Shown here piece by piece: positions 34,234-43,234 of a stretch of DNA of 64,000 nt (position 1 is the stretch's first letter; every line of letters begins with the position of its first letter). The translations under genes were made by a program, and so were the position numbers. The notes under the pieces are model-generated. The model did no database searches. It was given only the letters and a program-made list of their open reading frames with translations, and was not told where the DNA came from. Origin of the DNA: Bacteroides fluxus YIT 12057 (GTDB lineage Bacteria > Bacteroidota > Bacteroidia > Bacteroidales > Bacteroidaceae); the NCBI RefSeq assembly GCF_000195635.1, contig NZ_GL882697.1:68722-132721 (forward strand), given 5' to 3'.

Positions 34234-35583
34234 ATGGCAAATGTAATTAAGTTACGTAAAGGCCTTGACATCAACCTGAAAGGCGCTGCTGCCCAGGAAT
34301 TTGTGTCTGTTAAGGAACCGGGATTCTATTCGTTGGTTCCCGATGACTATACAGGCATCACTCCGAAAGTGGTGGTCAAAGAGCAGGAGTATGTGATGGC
34401 CGGGGGACCCTTGTTTATCGACAAGAATCATCCTGAATTGAAATTTGTTTCGCCCGTCAGTGGCGTAGTGACAAGCGTGGAGCGTGGCGCACGCCGCAAG
34501 GTGCTGAACATCGTCGTAGAGGCTGCCACTGAGCAAGACTATGAGGAATTCGGCAAGATGGATCCGTCAAAAATGAACGGCCAGCAAGTGAAAGAAGCTC
34601 TTTTACAGGCTGGTATGTTTGCTTTTATCCGCCAACGTCCGTACGATGTTATCGCTGACCCGACGGTGACTCCGAAAGCAATCTTCATTTCCGCTTTTGA
34701 CAGCAATCCGCTGGCTCCTGATTTTGAATTCGCTCTGAAAGGGGAGGAAGCAAACTTCCAGACAGGGCTCGACGCTTTGTCAAAGATGGCAAAGACGTAT
34801 CTGGGTATCAGTGTGAAACAAAAGGCTGCTGCCCTGACGCAGGCAAAGAACGTTACCGTTACTGCTTTCGACGGCCCTAATCCGGCAGGTAACGTAGGAG
34901 TACAGATCAACCATATCTCTCCGGTTGTGAAGGGTGAAACAGTATGGACTATCGGTGCAGAAGCTGTACTTTTCATCGGACGACTGATGAATACCGGCCG
35001 TGTCGATCTGACCCGTACGGTAGCCGTAACGGGTTCCGAAGTTTTGAAACCCGCTTATTGCAAACTGAAAGTCGGCGCTCTGCTGACGAATGTTTTCAAA
35101 GGAAACGTGACTACCGGCAAAGACCTCCGTTACATCAGCGGTAACGTGCTGACCGGTAAGAAGGTTTCTCCGAACGGTTTCCTCGGCTCTTTCCACAACC
35201 AACTGACGGTGATTCCCGAAGGAGATGAAATCCATGAAATGCTGGGTTGGATTATGCCGCGCTTCAATCAGTTCAGTGTCAACCGCTCTTACTTCAGTTG
35301 GTTGATGGGCAAGAAGGAATATGTGATTGATGCCCGTATCAAGGGTGGCGAACGTCACATGATCATGTCCAATGAATACGACCGCGTGTTCCCGATGGAC
35401 ATCTTCCCCGAATATTTGGTGAAAGCAATCATTGCAGGTGATATTGACCGTATGGAGGCTCTGGGCATCTACGAAGTAGCTCCCGAAGACTTCGCTCTCT
35501 GCGAATTCGTATGTTCTTCCAAGGTGGAAGTACAGCGCATCGTACGTGCCGGACTCGATATGCTCCGTGCTGAAATGGCGTAA
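34234..35583 (+). CDS. nqrA: Na+-translocating NADH:quinone reductase subunit A
   Basis: 449 aa from the ATG at 34234 (MANVIKLRKGLDINLKGAA). Peripheral, cofactor-free subunit at the cytoplasmic face that contributes to quinone binding. The N-terminal barrel-sandwich region (GGPLFIDKNHPELKFVSPVSG) is the family signature. First gene of nqrABCDEF; the complex pumps Na+ outward while passing electrons from NADH to menaquinone. The gap to nqrB contains an AT-rich inverted repeat. Confidence 0.95.
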   Translation: MANVIKLRKGLDINLKGAAAQEFVSVKEPGFYSLVPDDYTGITPKVVVKEQEYVMAGGPLFIDKNHPELKFVSPVSGVVTSVERGARRKVLNIVVEAATEQDYEEFGKMDPSKMNGQQVKEALLQAGMFAFIRQRPYDVIADPTVTPKAIFISAFDSNPLAPDFEFALKGEEANFQTGLDALSKMAKTYLGISVKQKAAALTQAKNVTVTAFDGPNPAGNVGVQINHISPVVKGETVWTIGAEAVLFIGRLMNTGRVDLTRTVAVTGSEVLKPAYCKLKVGALLTNVFKGNVTTGKDLRYISGNVLTGKKVSPNGFLGSFHNQLTVIPEGDEIHEMLGWIMPRFNQFSVNRSYFSWLMGKKEYVIDARIKGGERHMIMSNEYDRVFPMDIFPEYLVKAIIAGDIDRMEALGIYEVAPEDFALCEFVCSSKVEVQRIVRAGLDMLRAEMA

Positions 35584-35591
35584 ACTAATTA

Positions 35592-35651
35592 TGAATTATA
35601 AATGATGAATGATGAATTGCGGCAAAAGGCAGTTCGCTGATTTATAATTCA
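35592..35651. repeat. AT-rich inverted repeat in the nqrA-nqrB spacer
   Basis: TGAATTATAAA (35592-35602) is inverted at 35641-35651. Left side repeats ATGAAT units and the right side ATTCAAAA units, forming a long degenerate hairpin around a GC-richer loop. Confidence 0.75.
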
Positions 35652-35682
35652 AAATTCAAAACTCAAAATTCAAGATTAATAA

Positions 35683-36843
35683 ATGAAAGCGTTAAGAAAT
35701 TATCTCGACAAGATAAAGCCGAACTTTGAAGAGGGCGGCAAATTCCACGCATTTCAGTCGGTGTTCGACGGCTTCGAAACATTCTTGTTCGTGCCCAATA
35801 CCACTTCGAAATCGGGAACGCATATTCACGACTCCATTGACAGCAAACGCATCATGTCGATGGTGGTCATTGCGTTAATACCGGCGCTGCTGTTCGGTAT
35901 GTATAACGTAGGTTACCAGCATTTTCACGCTACCGGTGCTGCCGGAGGCTTCTGGGAAATGTTCATCTACGGTTTCCTGGCTGTATTGCCAAAAATCATT
36001 GTATCATACGTGGTAGGTCTCGGCATTGAGTTCGTAGTGGCTCAGTGGAAGAAGGAGGAGATTCAGGAAGGCTTCTTGGTTTCCGGTATCTTGATTCCGA
36101 TGATCGTTCCGGTGGATTGTCCGCTGTGGATTCTGGCAGTGGCCACTGCATTCTCCGTAATCTTCGCCAAGGAAGTATTCGGCGGCACGGGTATGAATGT
36201 GTTCAACGTTGCCTTGATTACCCGTGCATTCCTTTTCTTCGCCTATCCTACGAAGATGTCCGGTGATGCCGTTTGGGTATCGGGCGACAGTATCTTCGGT
36301 CTGGGACAGTCGGTGGATGGTCTGACGGTAGCTACTCCGCTGGGGGCAGCCGCTACCTCGGGTGCCGTTCCGGAGTTCTCCTGGGATATGGTGACCGGTC
36401 TTATTCCGGGTTCTATCGGTGAGACAAGTGTCATCGCCATCGCTCTGGGTGCCATTCTGCTGTTGTGGACGGGCATTGCAAGTTGGAAGACGATGTTCTC
36501 CGTATTCGTGGGCGGTGCTTTTATGGCGTGGGTGTTCAATGCAATCGGTCCCGACACTCCGATGGCGCAGATGCCTTGGTACGAACACCTTGTGCTGGGT
36601 GGTTTCTGTTTCGGTGCCGTGTTCATGGCTACCGATCCCGTTACATCGGCACGTACGGAAACCGGCAAATATATCTTTGGATTCCTGATTGGCGCAATGG
36701 CCATCATTATCCGTGTGCTGAACCCCGGTTATCCCGAAGGTATGATGCTTGCCATCCTGTTGATGAATATCTTCGCTCCGCTGATTGATTATTGTGTGGT
36801 ACAGGGTAACATCAGTCGCCGCGAGAAACGTGCAGTTAAATAA
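35683..36843 (+). CDS. nqrB: Na+-translocating NADH:quinone reductase subunit B
   Basis: 386 aa, ten hydrophobic helices. Membrane subunit with covalently bound FMN; the flavinylated Thr is expected in VDGLTVATPLGAA (D-x-x-T/S-x-A-T pattern). It also binds riboflavin and forms the Na+ path. Middle of the operon. The ApbE flavin transferase needed for modification is not in this window. Confidence 0.95.
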   Translation: MKALRNYLDKIKPNFEEGGKFHAFQSVFDGFETFLFVPNTTSKSGTHIHDSIDSKRIMSMVVIALIPALLFGMYNVGYQHFHATGAAGGFWEMFIYGFLAVLPKIIVSYVVGLGIEFVVAQWKKEEIQEGFLVSGILIPMIVPVDCPLWILAVATAFSVIFAKEVFGGTGMNVFNVALITRAFLFFAYPTKMSGDAVWVSGDSIFGLGQSVDGLTVATPLGAAATSGAVPEFSWDMVTGLIPGSIGETSVIAIALGAILLLWTGIASWKTMFSVFVGGAFMAWVFNAIGPDTPMAQMPWYEHLVLGGFCFGAVFMATDPVTSARTETGKYIFGFLIGAMAIIIRVLNPGYPEGMMLAILLMNIFAPLIDYCVVQGNISRREKRAVK

Positions 36844-36846
36844 TTG

Positions 36847-36901
36847 TGAATTATGAATGATGGATTATGAATGATGGGCGAAGGCCTGCATACTTAATTC
36901 A
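36847..36901. repeat. AT-rich inverted repeat in the nqrB-nqrC spacer
   Basis: TGAATTA (36847-36853) pairs with TAATTCA (36895-36901); ATGAATGATGGATTATGAATG units on the left face repeated ATTCAAAATT units on the right (to 36928). Same design as the nqrA-nqrB spacer. Confidence 0.7.
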
Positions 36902-36934
36902 AAATTCGGAATTCAAAATTCAAAATTTAAGAAA

Positions 36935-37624
36935 ATGAATACCAATAGTAATAGTTATACTATCATTTATGCTTCGGTAATGGTTGTTATCGTTGCATTC
37001 CTGCTGGCATTCGTAAGTTCTTCACTGCGCGAGACGCAGAACAAGAACGTGGAACTTGATACGAAGAAGCAGATTCTTGCTGCACTCAACATCAAGGACG
37101 TGAAGGATGCCGAAGCAGAATATAATAAATATGTAAAGGGCGATATGCTGATGAATGTTGACGGTACGCTGGCAGAGAATACCGGTGCATTTGCTACCGC
37201 TTACGAGAAGGAAGCCAAAGAGAACAATCGTCTGCACGTATTCGTGGCCGAGGTTGACGGTGAAAAGAAATATGTATTCCCTGTTTACGGTGCCGGTCTT
37301 TGGGGTGCTATCTGGGGATATGTTGCGCTGAACAGCGACAAGGATACCGTTTACGGTGTTTACTTTTCCCATGCCAGCGAAACTCCGGGTCTGGGTGCTG
37401 AAATCGCAGGCGCGCATTTCCAGGGAGAATTCTCCGGCAAGAAGACGCTTGAGAACGGTGAGATTGCCCTTGGTGTTGTGAAGAACGGCAAGGTGGAGAA
37501 GCCCGACTACCAGGTGGACGGTATTTCCGGCGGTACCATCACTTCTGTAGGTGTGGATGCCATGCTGAAAGCTTGTCTGAGCAGCTACAAGAACTTTTTA
37601 ACTAATAATAATGAGGAGGAATAA
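36935..37624 (+). CDS. nqrC: Na+-translocating NADH:quinone reductase subunit C
   Basis: 229 aa. One N-terminal membrane helix (residues 8-28), then a periplasmic FMN-binding domain. The covalent FMN attaches to the Thr in VDGISGGTITSVGVD (SGAT-type motif). Its end carries the GAGGAGGAA sequence that works as the ribosome-binding site of nqrD. Confidence 0.95.
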   Translation: MNTNSNSYTIIYASVMVVIVAFLLAFVSSSLRETQNKNVELDTKKQILAALNIKDVKDAEAEYNKYVKGDMLMNVDGTLAENTGAFATAYEKEAKENNRLHVFVAEVDGEKKYVFPVYGAGLWGAIWGYVALNSDKDTVYGVYFSHASETPGLGAEIAGAHFQGEFSGKKTLENGEIALGVVKNGKVEKPDYQVDGISGGTITSVGVDAMLKACLSSYKNFLTNNNEEE

Positions 37625-37628
37625 GAAT

Positions 37629-38264
37629 ATGGGACAATTGTTTTCAAAGAAGAATAAAGAAGTATTCTCTACTCCGCTGGGACTGAACAACCCCGTTACC
37701 GTGCAGGTTTTGGGTATCTGTTCTGCTTTGGCTGTTACTGCCAAGCTGGAGCCTGCCATCGTGATGGGTCTTTCGGTGACGGTGATTACAGCATTCTCCA
37801 ATGTAGTGATTTCACTGCTGCGCAAGACGATACCCAACCGTATCCGTATCATCGTTCAGCTAGTGGTTGTTGCCGCGTTGGTAACTATCGTAAGTGAGAT
37901 TCTGAAAGCTTTTGCTTACGACGTAAGTGTGCAGCTTTCTGTATATGTAGGTCTGATTATCACCAACTGTATCCTGATGGGACGTTTGGAAGCATTTGCC
38001 ATGCAGAATGGTCCCTGGGAGTCTTTCCTCGACGGTGTGGGTAATGGTTTGGGATATGCCAAGATTTTGGTAATCGTAGCTTTCTTCCGCGAGCTTCTGG
38101 GTTCGGGAACGCTGCTTGGTTTCAACATCTTGAACTATGAACCTCTGCAGAAGTTGGGTTATGTGAACAACGGCTTGATGCTGATGCCGCCAATGGCACT
38201 GATTCTTTGTGCCTGTATCATCTGGTACCAGCGTGCACGCCACAAAGAATTGCAGGAAAAGTAA
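37629..38264 (+). CDS. nqrD: Na+-translocating NADH:quinone reductase subunit D
   Basis: 211 aa, six membrane helices, homologous to NqrE and to RnfE. Start chosen at 37629 (MGQLFSKKNKEV), 4 bp after the nqrC stop and 8 bp after a strong AGGAGGA; the ATG at 37611 would overlap nqrC and place the Shine-Dalgarno inside the gene. NqrD and NqrE form the inverted-repeat pair that holds the intramembrane iron-sulfur centre. Confidence 0.94.
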   Translation: MGQLFSKKNKEVFSTPLGLNNPVTVQVLGICSALAVTAKLEPAIVMGLSVTVITAFSNVVISLLRKTIPNRIRIIVQLVVVAALVTIVSEILKAFAYDVSVQLSVYVGLIITNCILMGRLEAFAMQNGPWESFLDGVGNGLGYAKILVIVAFFRELLGSGTLLGFNILNYEPLQKLGYVNNGLMLMPPMALILCACIIWYQRARHKELQEK

Positions 38265-38270
38265 TAATTT

Positions 38271-38361
38271 AAAGTAGTCGGCATTCAGTAGCCAGTAGTT
38301 AGAATCAGATACTCTGAATCACTTTTCTACTTACTACTTTCTACTTACTACTTAACTACTT
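38271..38361. repeat. Imperfect long hairpin in the nqrD-nqrE spacer
   Basis: AAAGTAGT (38271-38278) and AGTAG/CAGTAGTTAG units on the left face four to five copies of CTACTTA/TACTACTTT on the right. The tip has AGAATCAGA/TCTGAATC. Different sequence family from the other two nqr spacers but the same design. Confidence 0.7.
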
Positions 38362-38370
38362 ATAAAGATT

Positions 38371-38997
38371 ATGGAACATTTAATAAGTTTATTCGTCCGC
38401 TCTATCTTTGTGGACAACATGATATTCGCGTTCTTCCTCGGCATGTGTTCTTACCTTGCCGTTTCGAAGAATGTGAAGACTGCCGTGGGACTGGGTATCG
38501 CCGTAACTTTTGTGTTGGTGGTTACGCTTCCGGTCAACTATTTATTGCAGACCAAGGTGCTGGCTGCCAACGCAATCATTGAAGGCGTTGACCTCAGCTT
38601 CTTGAGTTTTATTCTTTTCATTGCTGTGATTGCAGCTATCGTTCAGTTGGTGGAAATGATCGTGGAGCGCTTCAGTCCTTCGCTTTATGCTTCACTGGGT
38701 ATCTTCCTGCCGCTGATTGCTGTAAACTGTGCCATCATGGGTGCTTCTCTTTTCATGCAGCAGCGCATCACGCTGGGCGAGAGTGACCCTAAATTCATCG
38801 GTGGTATTGCTGATGCTGTCTCTTATGCGTTGGGTTCCGGTATCGGTTGGTTACTGGCTATCGTAGGCTTGGCTGCCATCCGTGAGAAAATGGCCTATTC
38901 TGACGTTCCGGCTCCGCTGAAAGGGCTGGGCATCACTTTCATCACAGTAGGTCTGATGGCAATGGCATTTATGTGTTTCTCTGGTTTGAACATCTAA
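38371..38997 (+). CDS. nqrE: Na+-translocating NADH:quinone reductase subunit E
   Basis: 208 aa, six membrane helices (for example NMIFAFFLGMCSYLAVSKNV, in which the Cys is one of the predicted iron ligands). Paralogue of NqrD in opposite membrane topology. nqrF follows after a 17-bp gap. Confidence 0.95.
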   Translation: MEHLISLFVRSIFVDNMIFAFFLGMCSYLAVSKNVKTAVGLGIAVTFVLVVTLPVNYLLQTKVLAANAIIEGVDLSFLSFILFIAVIAAIVQLVEMIVERFSPSLYASLGIFLPLIAVNCAIMGASLFMQQRITLGESDPKFIGGIADAVSYALGSGIGWLLAIVGLAAIREKMAYSDVPAPLKGLGITFITVGLMAMAFMCFSGLNI

Positions 38998-39014
38998 AAG
39001 AAAGGAATAAAACA

Positions 39015-40289
39015 ATGGATATGAATATGATATTAGCAAGCATTGGAGTATTCCTCGTGGTTGTCATCCTGCTTGTTGTTATCCTGTTGGTTGCCAAAAA
39101 CTTCTTGGTGCCTTCAGGTAATGTAAAACTGACTATCAATGGCGACAAGGAACTGGACGTAGCTTCCGGTTCTACATTGCTGAATACGCTGTCTGTAAAT
39201 GGTGTGTTCCTTTCCTCCGCGTGCGGTGGTAAAGGTTCCTGCGGACAGTGCAAGTGCCAGGTGATGGAAGGTGGAGGTGAAATCCTGCCTTCTGAGACTC
39301 CGCACTTCAGCCGTAAGCAAATACAGGATCACTGGCGTCTGGGTTGCCAGGTGAAGGTGAAAAGTGATATGGCTATCAAGGTTCCCGAAAGTGTGCTGGG
39401 CGTGAAAGAGTGGGAGTGCGAGGTTATCTCCAACAAGAATGTGGCTACATTCATCAAAGAGTTCATCGTTGCATTGCCCAAAGGCGAGCACATGGATTTC
39501 GTTCCGGGTTCTTATGCGCAGATTAAGATCCCTAAATATTCGATGGATTATGATAAGGACATCGACAAGGAACTTATCGGCAAGGAATACTTGCCTGCAT
39601 GGGAGAAATTCGGTCTGCTGGGCTTGAAGTGCCGCAATGACGAAGAAACCATCCGTGCCTATTCTATGGCCAACTATCCTGCTGAGGGCGACCGCATTAT
39701 GCTGACGGTACGTATCGCTACGCCTCCGTTCAAGCCGAAAGATCAGGGTCCGGGCTTCATGGATGTAATGCCGGGTATCGCTTCTTCTTATATCTTTACC
39801 TTGAAACCGGGTGACAAGGTAACCATGAGTGGCCCTTACGGAGACTTCCATCCGATATTCGACTCCAAGAAAGAGATGATGTGGGTCGGCGGTGGTGCCG
39901 GTATGGCTCCGTTGCGTGCACAGATTATGCACATGACGAAGACGCTGCATACTACAGACCGTGTAATGAATTACTTCTATGGTGCACGTGCCTTGAACGA
40001 AGTGTTCTATTTGGAAGACTTCCTGCAGATTGAAAAGGATTTCCCCAACTTCAAGTTCCATCTTGCACTGGACCGTCCCGATCCGGCAGCCGATGCGGCG
40101 GGCGTGAAATATACTCCGGGTTTCGTACACAACGTAATCTACGAGACTTACTTGAAAGACCACGAAGCTCCCGAAGACATCGAATACTACATGTGTGGTC
40201 CCGGCCCGATGTCGAAAGCTGTTGAGAAGATGCTCGACGACCTTGGTGTTCCTGCTCAGAACTTGATGTTCGACAATTTCGGAGGATAA
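39015..40289 (+). CDS. nqrF: Na+-translocating NADH:quinone reductase subunit F
   Basis: 424 aa from the ATG at 39015 (MDMNMILASIGVF); an in-frame GTG at 38973 would overlap nqrE. N-terminal membrane helix, a 2Fe-2S ferredoxin domain (about residues 35-125) with ligands in SACGGKGSCGQC and a later Cys in RLGCQVK, an FAD domain with RAYSMANYP, and an NADH domain with GGGAGMAPLRAQ and the C-terminal MFDNFGG. It is the NADH entry point. Last gene of the operon, followed by a terminator. Confidence 0.96.
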   Translation: MDMNMILASIGVFLVVVILLVVILLVAKNFLVPSGNVKLTINGDKELDVASGSTLLNTLSVNGVFLSSACGGKGSCGQCKCQVMEGGGEILPSETPHFSRKQIQDHWRLGCQVKVKSDMAIKVPESVLGVKEWECEVISNKNVATFIKEFIVALPKGEHMDFVPGSYAQIKIPKYSMDYDKDIDKELIGKEYLPAWEKFGLLGLKCRNDEETIRAYSMANYPAEGDRIMLTVRIATPPFKPKDQGPGFMDVMPGIASSYIFTLKPGDKVTMSGPYGDFHPIFDSKKEMMWVGGGAGMAPLRAQIMHMTKTLHTTDRVMNYFYGARALNEVFYLEDFLQIEKDFPNFKFHLALDRPDPAADAAGVKYTPGFVHNVIYETYLKDHEAPEDIEYYMCGPGPMSKAVEKMLDDLGVPAQNLMFDNFGG

Positions 40290-40325
40290 GGACAAGAGGA
40301 TTCTGTCCTTCAGTTAAAGAGAAAG

Positions 40326-40363
40326 GCGGCAAATGGTTTTATACCACTTGCCGCTTCTTTTTA
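40326..40363 (+). terminator. Terminator of the nqr operon
   Basis: GCGGCAAATGGT pairs with ACCACTTGCCGC (one mismatch) around TTTTAT, followed by TTCTTTTTA. Confidence 0.88.
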
Positions 40364-40416
40364 TATCCTGGAGAATGATTTTCCCGATCTCGTGAGGCAA
40401 ATAGATGCCATATGTG

Positions 40417-40424
40417 TATCTTTG
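40417..40424 (+). promoter_or_regulatory. -7 box of the DbpA-like helicase gene
   Basis: TATCTTTG, 26 bp before the chosen start at 40451. It overlaps the ATG at 40412, which rules that start out. Confidence 0.65.
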
Positions 40425-40450
40425 TACCTCTAACTAAAATAATGGTGTAC

Positions 40451-41779
40451 ATGGAACTTACTGATATTCTTTGCAATTTAAAGATAGAACAACTTACTCC
40501 GATGCAGAAAGCTGCTTGTGAAGCTTATCGGTCGGATAAAGATTTGGTTTTACTTTCACCCACCGGCTCCGGAAAAACCCTTGCTTTTCTGCTTCCGTTG
40601 GTACAGGCCTTAAGTCCGGATGTGCCGGGAGTACAGGCGGTAGTGCTGGTACCTTCCCGGGAACTGGCCTTGCAGATAGAAAACGTTTTCAAGGCTATGA
40701 ATACGCCTTTCAAGGCTATGAGTTGCTATGGTGGACGTCCGGCAATGGAGGAACACCGGACGATGCGTGGAATAAATCCGTCGGTCATCATCGGGACGCC
40801 GGGACGAATGAATGACCATCTGAAGAAAGAAAATTTTGAGGCACGTACGGTTACGGCCTTGATAATTGACGAATTTGATAAATGCCTTGAATTCGGTTTT
40901 CATGATGAAATGTCAGAAGTCATCGGACAGTTGCCATCATTGAAGAAGCGTGTGTTGCTTTCTGCCACTGATGCTGAAGAAATCCCGCAATTTGCCGGAG
41001 TAGGCAGTATGGGTGACTCCCGGCTTTGCAAACTGGATTTTCTTGATGCCGGACCTGTTTCCGAACGTTTGAATCTGCAACGTGTCATTTCACCGGAAAA
41101 GGATAAACTGGAAACGCTTTACCGCTTGTTGTGCACCTTGGGAGATCGTTCCGCTTTGGTATTCGTTAATTACCGTGAAAGTGTGGAACGCGTTACAAGT
41201 TATCTGAAATCAAAGAAGTTTCCCTGTGACGCTTTCCATGGAGGAATGGAACAGGCGGACCGTGAAAGGGCACTCTATAAATTCCGGAACGGTAGTTGCC
41301 CGGTACTGGTTTCTACTGACCTCGCAGCCCGCGGCCTGGATATTCCCGGCATTGACAATGTGGTGCATTATCACCTTCCTGTCAATGAGGAAGCTTTTAC
41401 TCACCGGAACGGACGTACGGCACGCTGGGAGGCACGTGGCTCTTCTTTTCTGATTCTACATTCTGAAGAGCCGTTGCCAGGTTACATTCCGGAAGACACG
41501 CCCGTTTTTGAATTGCCGGAACAAACGCCCAAACCTGCCAAATCCCGGTGGACTACCTTATATATAGGAAAAGGGAAAAAAGACAAACTGAATAAGATAG
41601 ATATTGTCGGCTTTCTCTATAAGAAAGGTGGATTGGCAAAAGAAGATGTGGGGCAGGTAGATGTGAAGGAGCATTATGCCTTTGTAGCCATTCGTCGTAG
41701 TAAGTCAAATCAACTTCTTACTTTGATCCGCGGTGAAAAAATAAAAGGTATGAAGACGATTATCGAGGAGGCAAAATGA
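40451..41779 (+). CDS. DEAD-box-type RNA helicase, DbpA-like
   Basis: 442 aa from ATG 40451 (MELTDILCNLKIEQLTPMQKAA; Q motif). ATG 40442 is an alternative. Helicase motifs: SPTGSGKT (I), VPSRELA (Ia), GTPGR (Ib), DEFD (II, replacing DEAD), SAT (III), STDLAARGLDI (V) and HRNGRTAR (VI). The last 75 residues (TLYIGKGKKDKLNKIDIVGF) match the DbpA RNA-binding domain, which in E. coli targets hairpin 92 of 23S rRNA during large-subunit assembly. Cytoplasmic. Single gene. Confidence 0.9.
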   Translation: MELTDILCNLKIEQLTPMQKAACEAYRSDKDLVLLSPTGSGKTLAFLLPLVQALSPDVPGVQAVVLVPSRELALQIENVFKAMNTPFKAMSCYGGRPAMEEHRTMRGINPSVIIGTPGRMNDHLKKENFEARTVTALIIDEFDKCLEFGFHDEMSEVIGQLPSLKKRVLLSATDAEEIPQFAGVGSMGDSRLCKLDFLDAGPVSERLNLQRVISPEKDKLETLYRLLCTLGDRSALVFVNYRESVERVTSYLKSKKFPCDAFHGGMEQADRERALYKFRNGSCPVLVSTDLAARGLDIPGIDNVVHYHLPVNEEAFTHRNGRTARWEARGSSFLILHSEEPLPGYIPEDTPVFELPEQTPKPAKSRWTTLYIGKGKKDKLNKIDIVGFLYKKGGLAKEDVGQVDVKEHYAFVAIRRSKSNQLLTLIRGEKIKGMKTIIEEAK

Positions 41780-41970
41780 ACTGTCTTATAAATATTCGTT
41801 TTTCTTTCATCTTTTCTGTTGATTAAAAAGGTATGGGAGCTTATAACTTTCAGTTTGTCTTCAAATATACCTCTTGGCAACCATACATAACAGATTGGTG
41901 CATATTTCTTGTATATACCAATAAAAAGTAAGGTAAATACGGATAAAAAAAGGATTTTCATAGGGAAAGA

Positions 41971-42001
41971 TTTGTTTTACGGAAATAATTCCGTAATTTC
42001 G
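41971..42001 (+). promoter_or_regulatory. serC operon promoter with internal operator dyad
   Basis: TTTG (41971-41974), 19 bp, TAATTTCG (41994-42001; one mismatch to TAnnTTTG), 52 bp before serC. A perfect dyad TTACGGAA-ATAA-TTCCGTAA (41977-41996) fills the spacer and overlaps the -7 box, the classic place for a repressor. No regulator gene is adjacent. Confidence 0.65.
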
Positions 42002-42053
42002 CCATGTCGAAAGACGTAAATGAACGAATTTGTATAACCAAAACACACTCCAA

Positions 42054-43121
42054 ATGAAAAAGCATAATTTCAATGCAGGACCTTCCATTCTTCCGCGTGA
42101 GGTAATTGAGAATACAGCAAAAGCCATTCTTGATTTTGAAGATTCCGGTCTTTCCTTAATGGAAATCAGTCACCGTGCTAAGAACTTCCAACCTGTGGTT
42201 GACGAAGCGGTAGCGTTGTTCAAAGAATTACTTAATATTCCCGAAGGTTATTCGGTGTTGTTCTTGGGTGGTGGTGCTAGTCTGGAATTCTGCATGGTGC
42301 CTTTCAACTTCCTTGAAAAGAAAGCTGCTTATCTGAACACTGGTGTATGGGCCAAGAAAGCGATGAAAGAAGCTAAGGGTTTCGGTGAGGTTGTAGAAGT
42401 AGCCTCCTCTGCTGAAGCCAACTATACTTATATTCCGAAGGATTATACGGTTCCGGCTGATGTGGATTATTTCCATATTACTACTAACAACACTATTTAT
42501 GGTACGGAATTGAAGAATGATTTGGATGTCAATGTTCCGATGATTGCCGATATGTCTTCCGATATTTTCTCCCGTCCTATCGATGTTTCCAAATATATCT
42601 GCATTTATGGCGGTGCACAGAAGAATCTGGCTCCTTCAGGCGTGACTTTCGTTATCGTGAAGAACGATGCGGTGGGTAAGGTATCACGTTATATCCCCAC
42701 TATGTTGAATTATCAGACACATATCGATGGAGGTTCTATGTTCAATACTCCTCCGGTTGTTCCCATCTATGCGGCTTTGCAGACTTTGCGCTGGATTAAG
42801 GCAGAAGGTGGCGTGAAGGAAATGGAACGCCGTGCCATTGAAAAGGCGGATATGCTGTATGCAGAGATAGACCGTAACAAACTGTTTACGGGTACTGCTG
42901 CCAAGGAAGATCGTTCACGCATGAACATCTGTTTCGTAATGGCTCCCGAATATAAGGATCTTGAAGCGGACTTCTTGAAGTTTGCTACCGAAAAGGGTAT
43001 GGTAGGCATCAAGGGACACCGTTCAGTCGGTGGTTTCCGTGCATCTTGCTATAACGCTATGCCGAAAGAAAGTGTGCAGGCTTTGATTGACTGCATGCAG
43101 GAATTTGAGAAACTTCATTAA
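42054..43121 (+). CDS. serC: Phosphoserine aminotransferase
   Basis: 355 aa from ATG 42054 (MKKHNFNAGPSILPREV); an in-frame TTG at 42030 is not needed. PLP enzyme that converts 3-phosphohydroxypyruvate and glutamate to phosphoserine (serine pathway, also pyridoxal synthesis). Signatures: FNAGPSILP, FLGGGASLEF, PLP-lysine in YGGAQKNLAPSGV, and VGGFRASCYNAMP near the end. First gene of serC-serA-DUF1015. Confidence 0.96.
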   Translation: MKKHNFNAGPSILPREVIENTAKAILDFEDSGLSLMEISHRAKNFQPVVDEAVALFKELLNIPEGYSVLFLGGGASLEFCMVPFNFLEKKAAYLNTGVWAKKAMKEAKGFGEVVEVASSAEANYTYIPKDYTVPADVDYFHITTNNTIYGTELKNDLDVNVPMIADMSSDIFSRPIDVSKYICIYGGAQKNLAPSGVTFVIVKNDAVGKVSRYIPTMLNYQTHIDGGSMFNTPPVVPIYAALQTLRWIKAEGGVKEMERRAIEKADMLYAEIDRNKLFTGTAAKEDRSRMNICFVMAPEYKDLEADFLKFATEKGMVGIKGHRSVGGFRASCYNAMPKESVQALIDCMQEFEKLH

Positions 43122-43132
43122 TAATATTTATC

Positions 43133-43206
43133 CACCACAGACTGCGCAGAGGGATTTCACAGATTATGTTAGATAAACATCTGTGTGTTCTGTTTAGTCT
43201 GTGGTG
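43133..43206. repeat. Palindromic repeat in the serC-serA spacer
   Basis: CACCACAGACT (43133-43143) is inverted at 43196-43206, and ACAGATTATGTT/AACATCTGTG forms an inner stem. It occupies most of the 113-bp spacer. Confidence 0.8.
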
Positions 43207-43234
43207 AGTCTTTTAATATAATACCATTTGAATC

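Noticed and set aside
35584..38370. Repeated short units in nqr spacers as a CRISPR or tandem-repeat array
   Set aside because: Units are degenerate 6-7-mers forming hairpins, with no regular repeat-spacer pattern.
39114..40295. 393-codon open frame antisense to nqrF
   Set aside because: nqrF is certain from its ferredoxin, FAD and NADH motifs; the antisense translation has no recognisable features.
41710..41961. 83-codon minus-strand frame with a signal-like start (MKILFLSVFTLLFIGIYKK)
   Set aside because: It overlaps the helicase 3' end by 70 bp, lacks a promoter box and ends in low-quality sequence; AT-rich DNA easily gives such a hydrophobic start. Kept only as a remote possibility.
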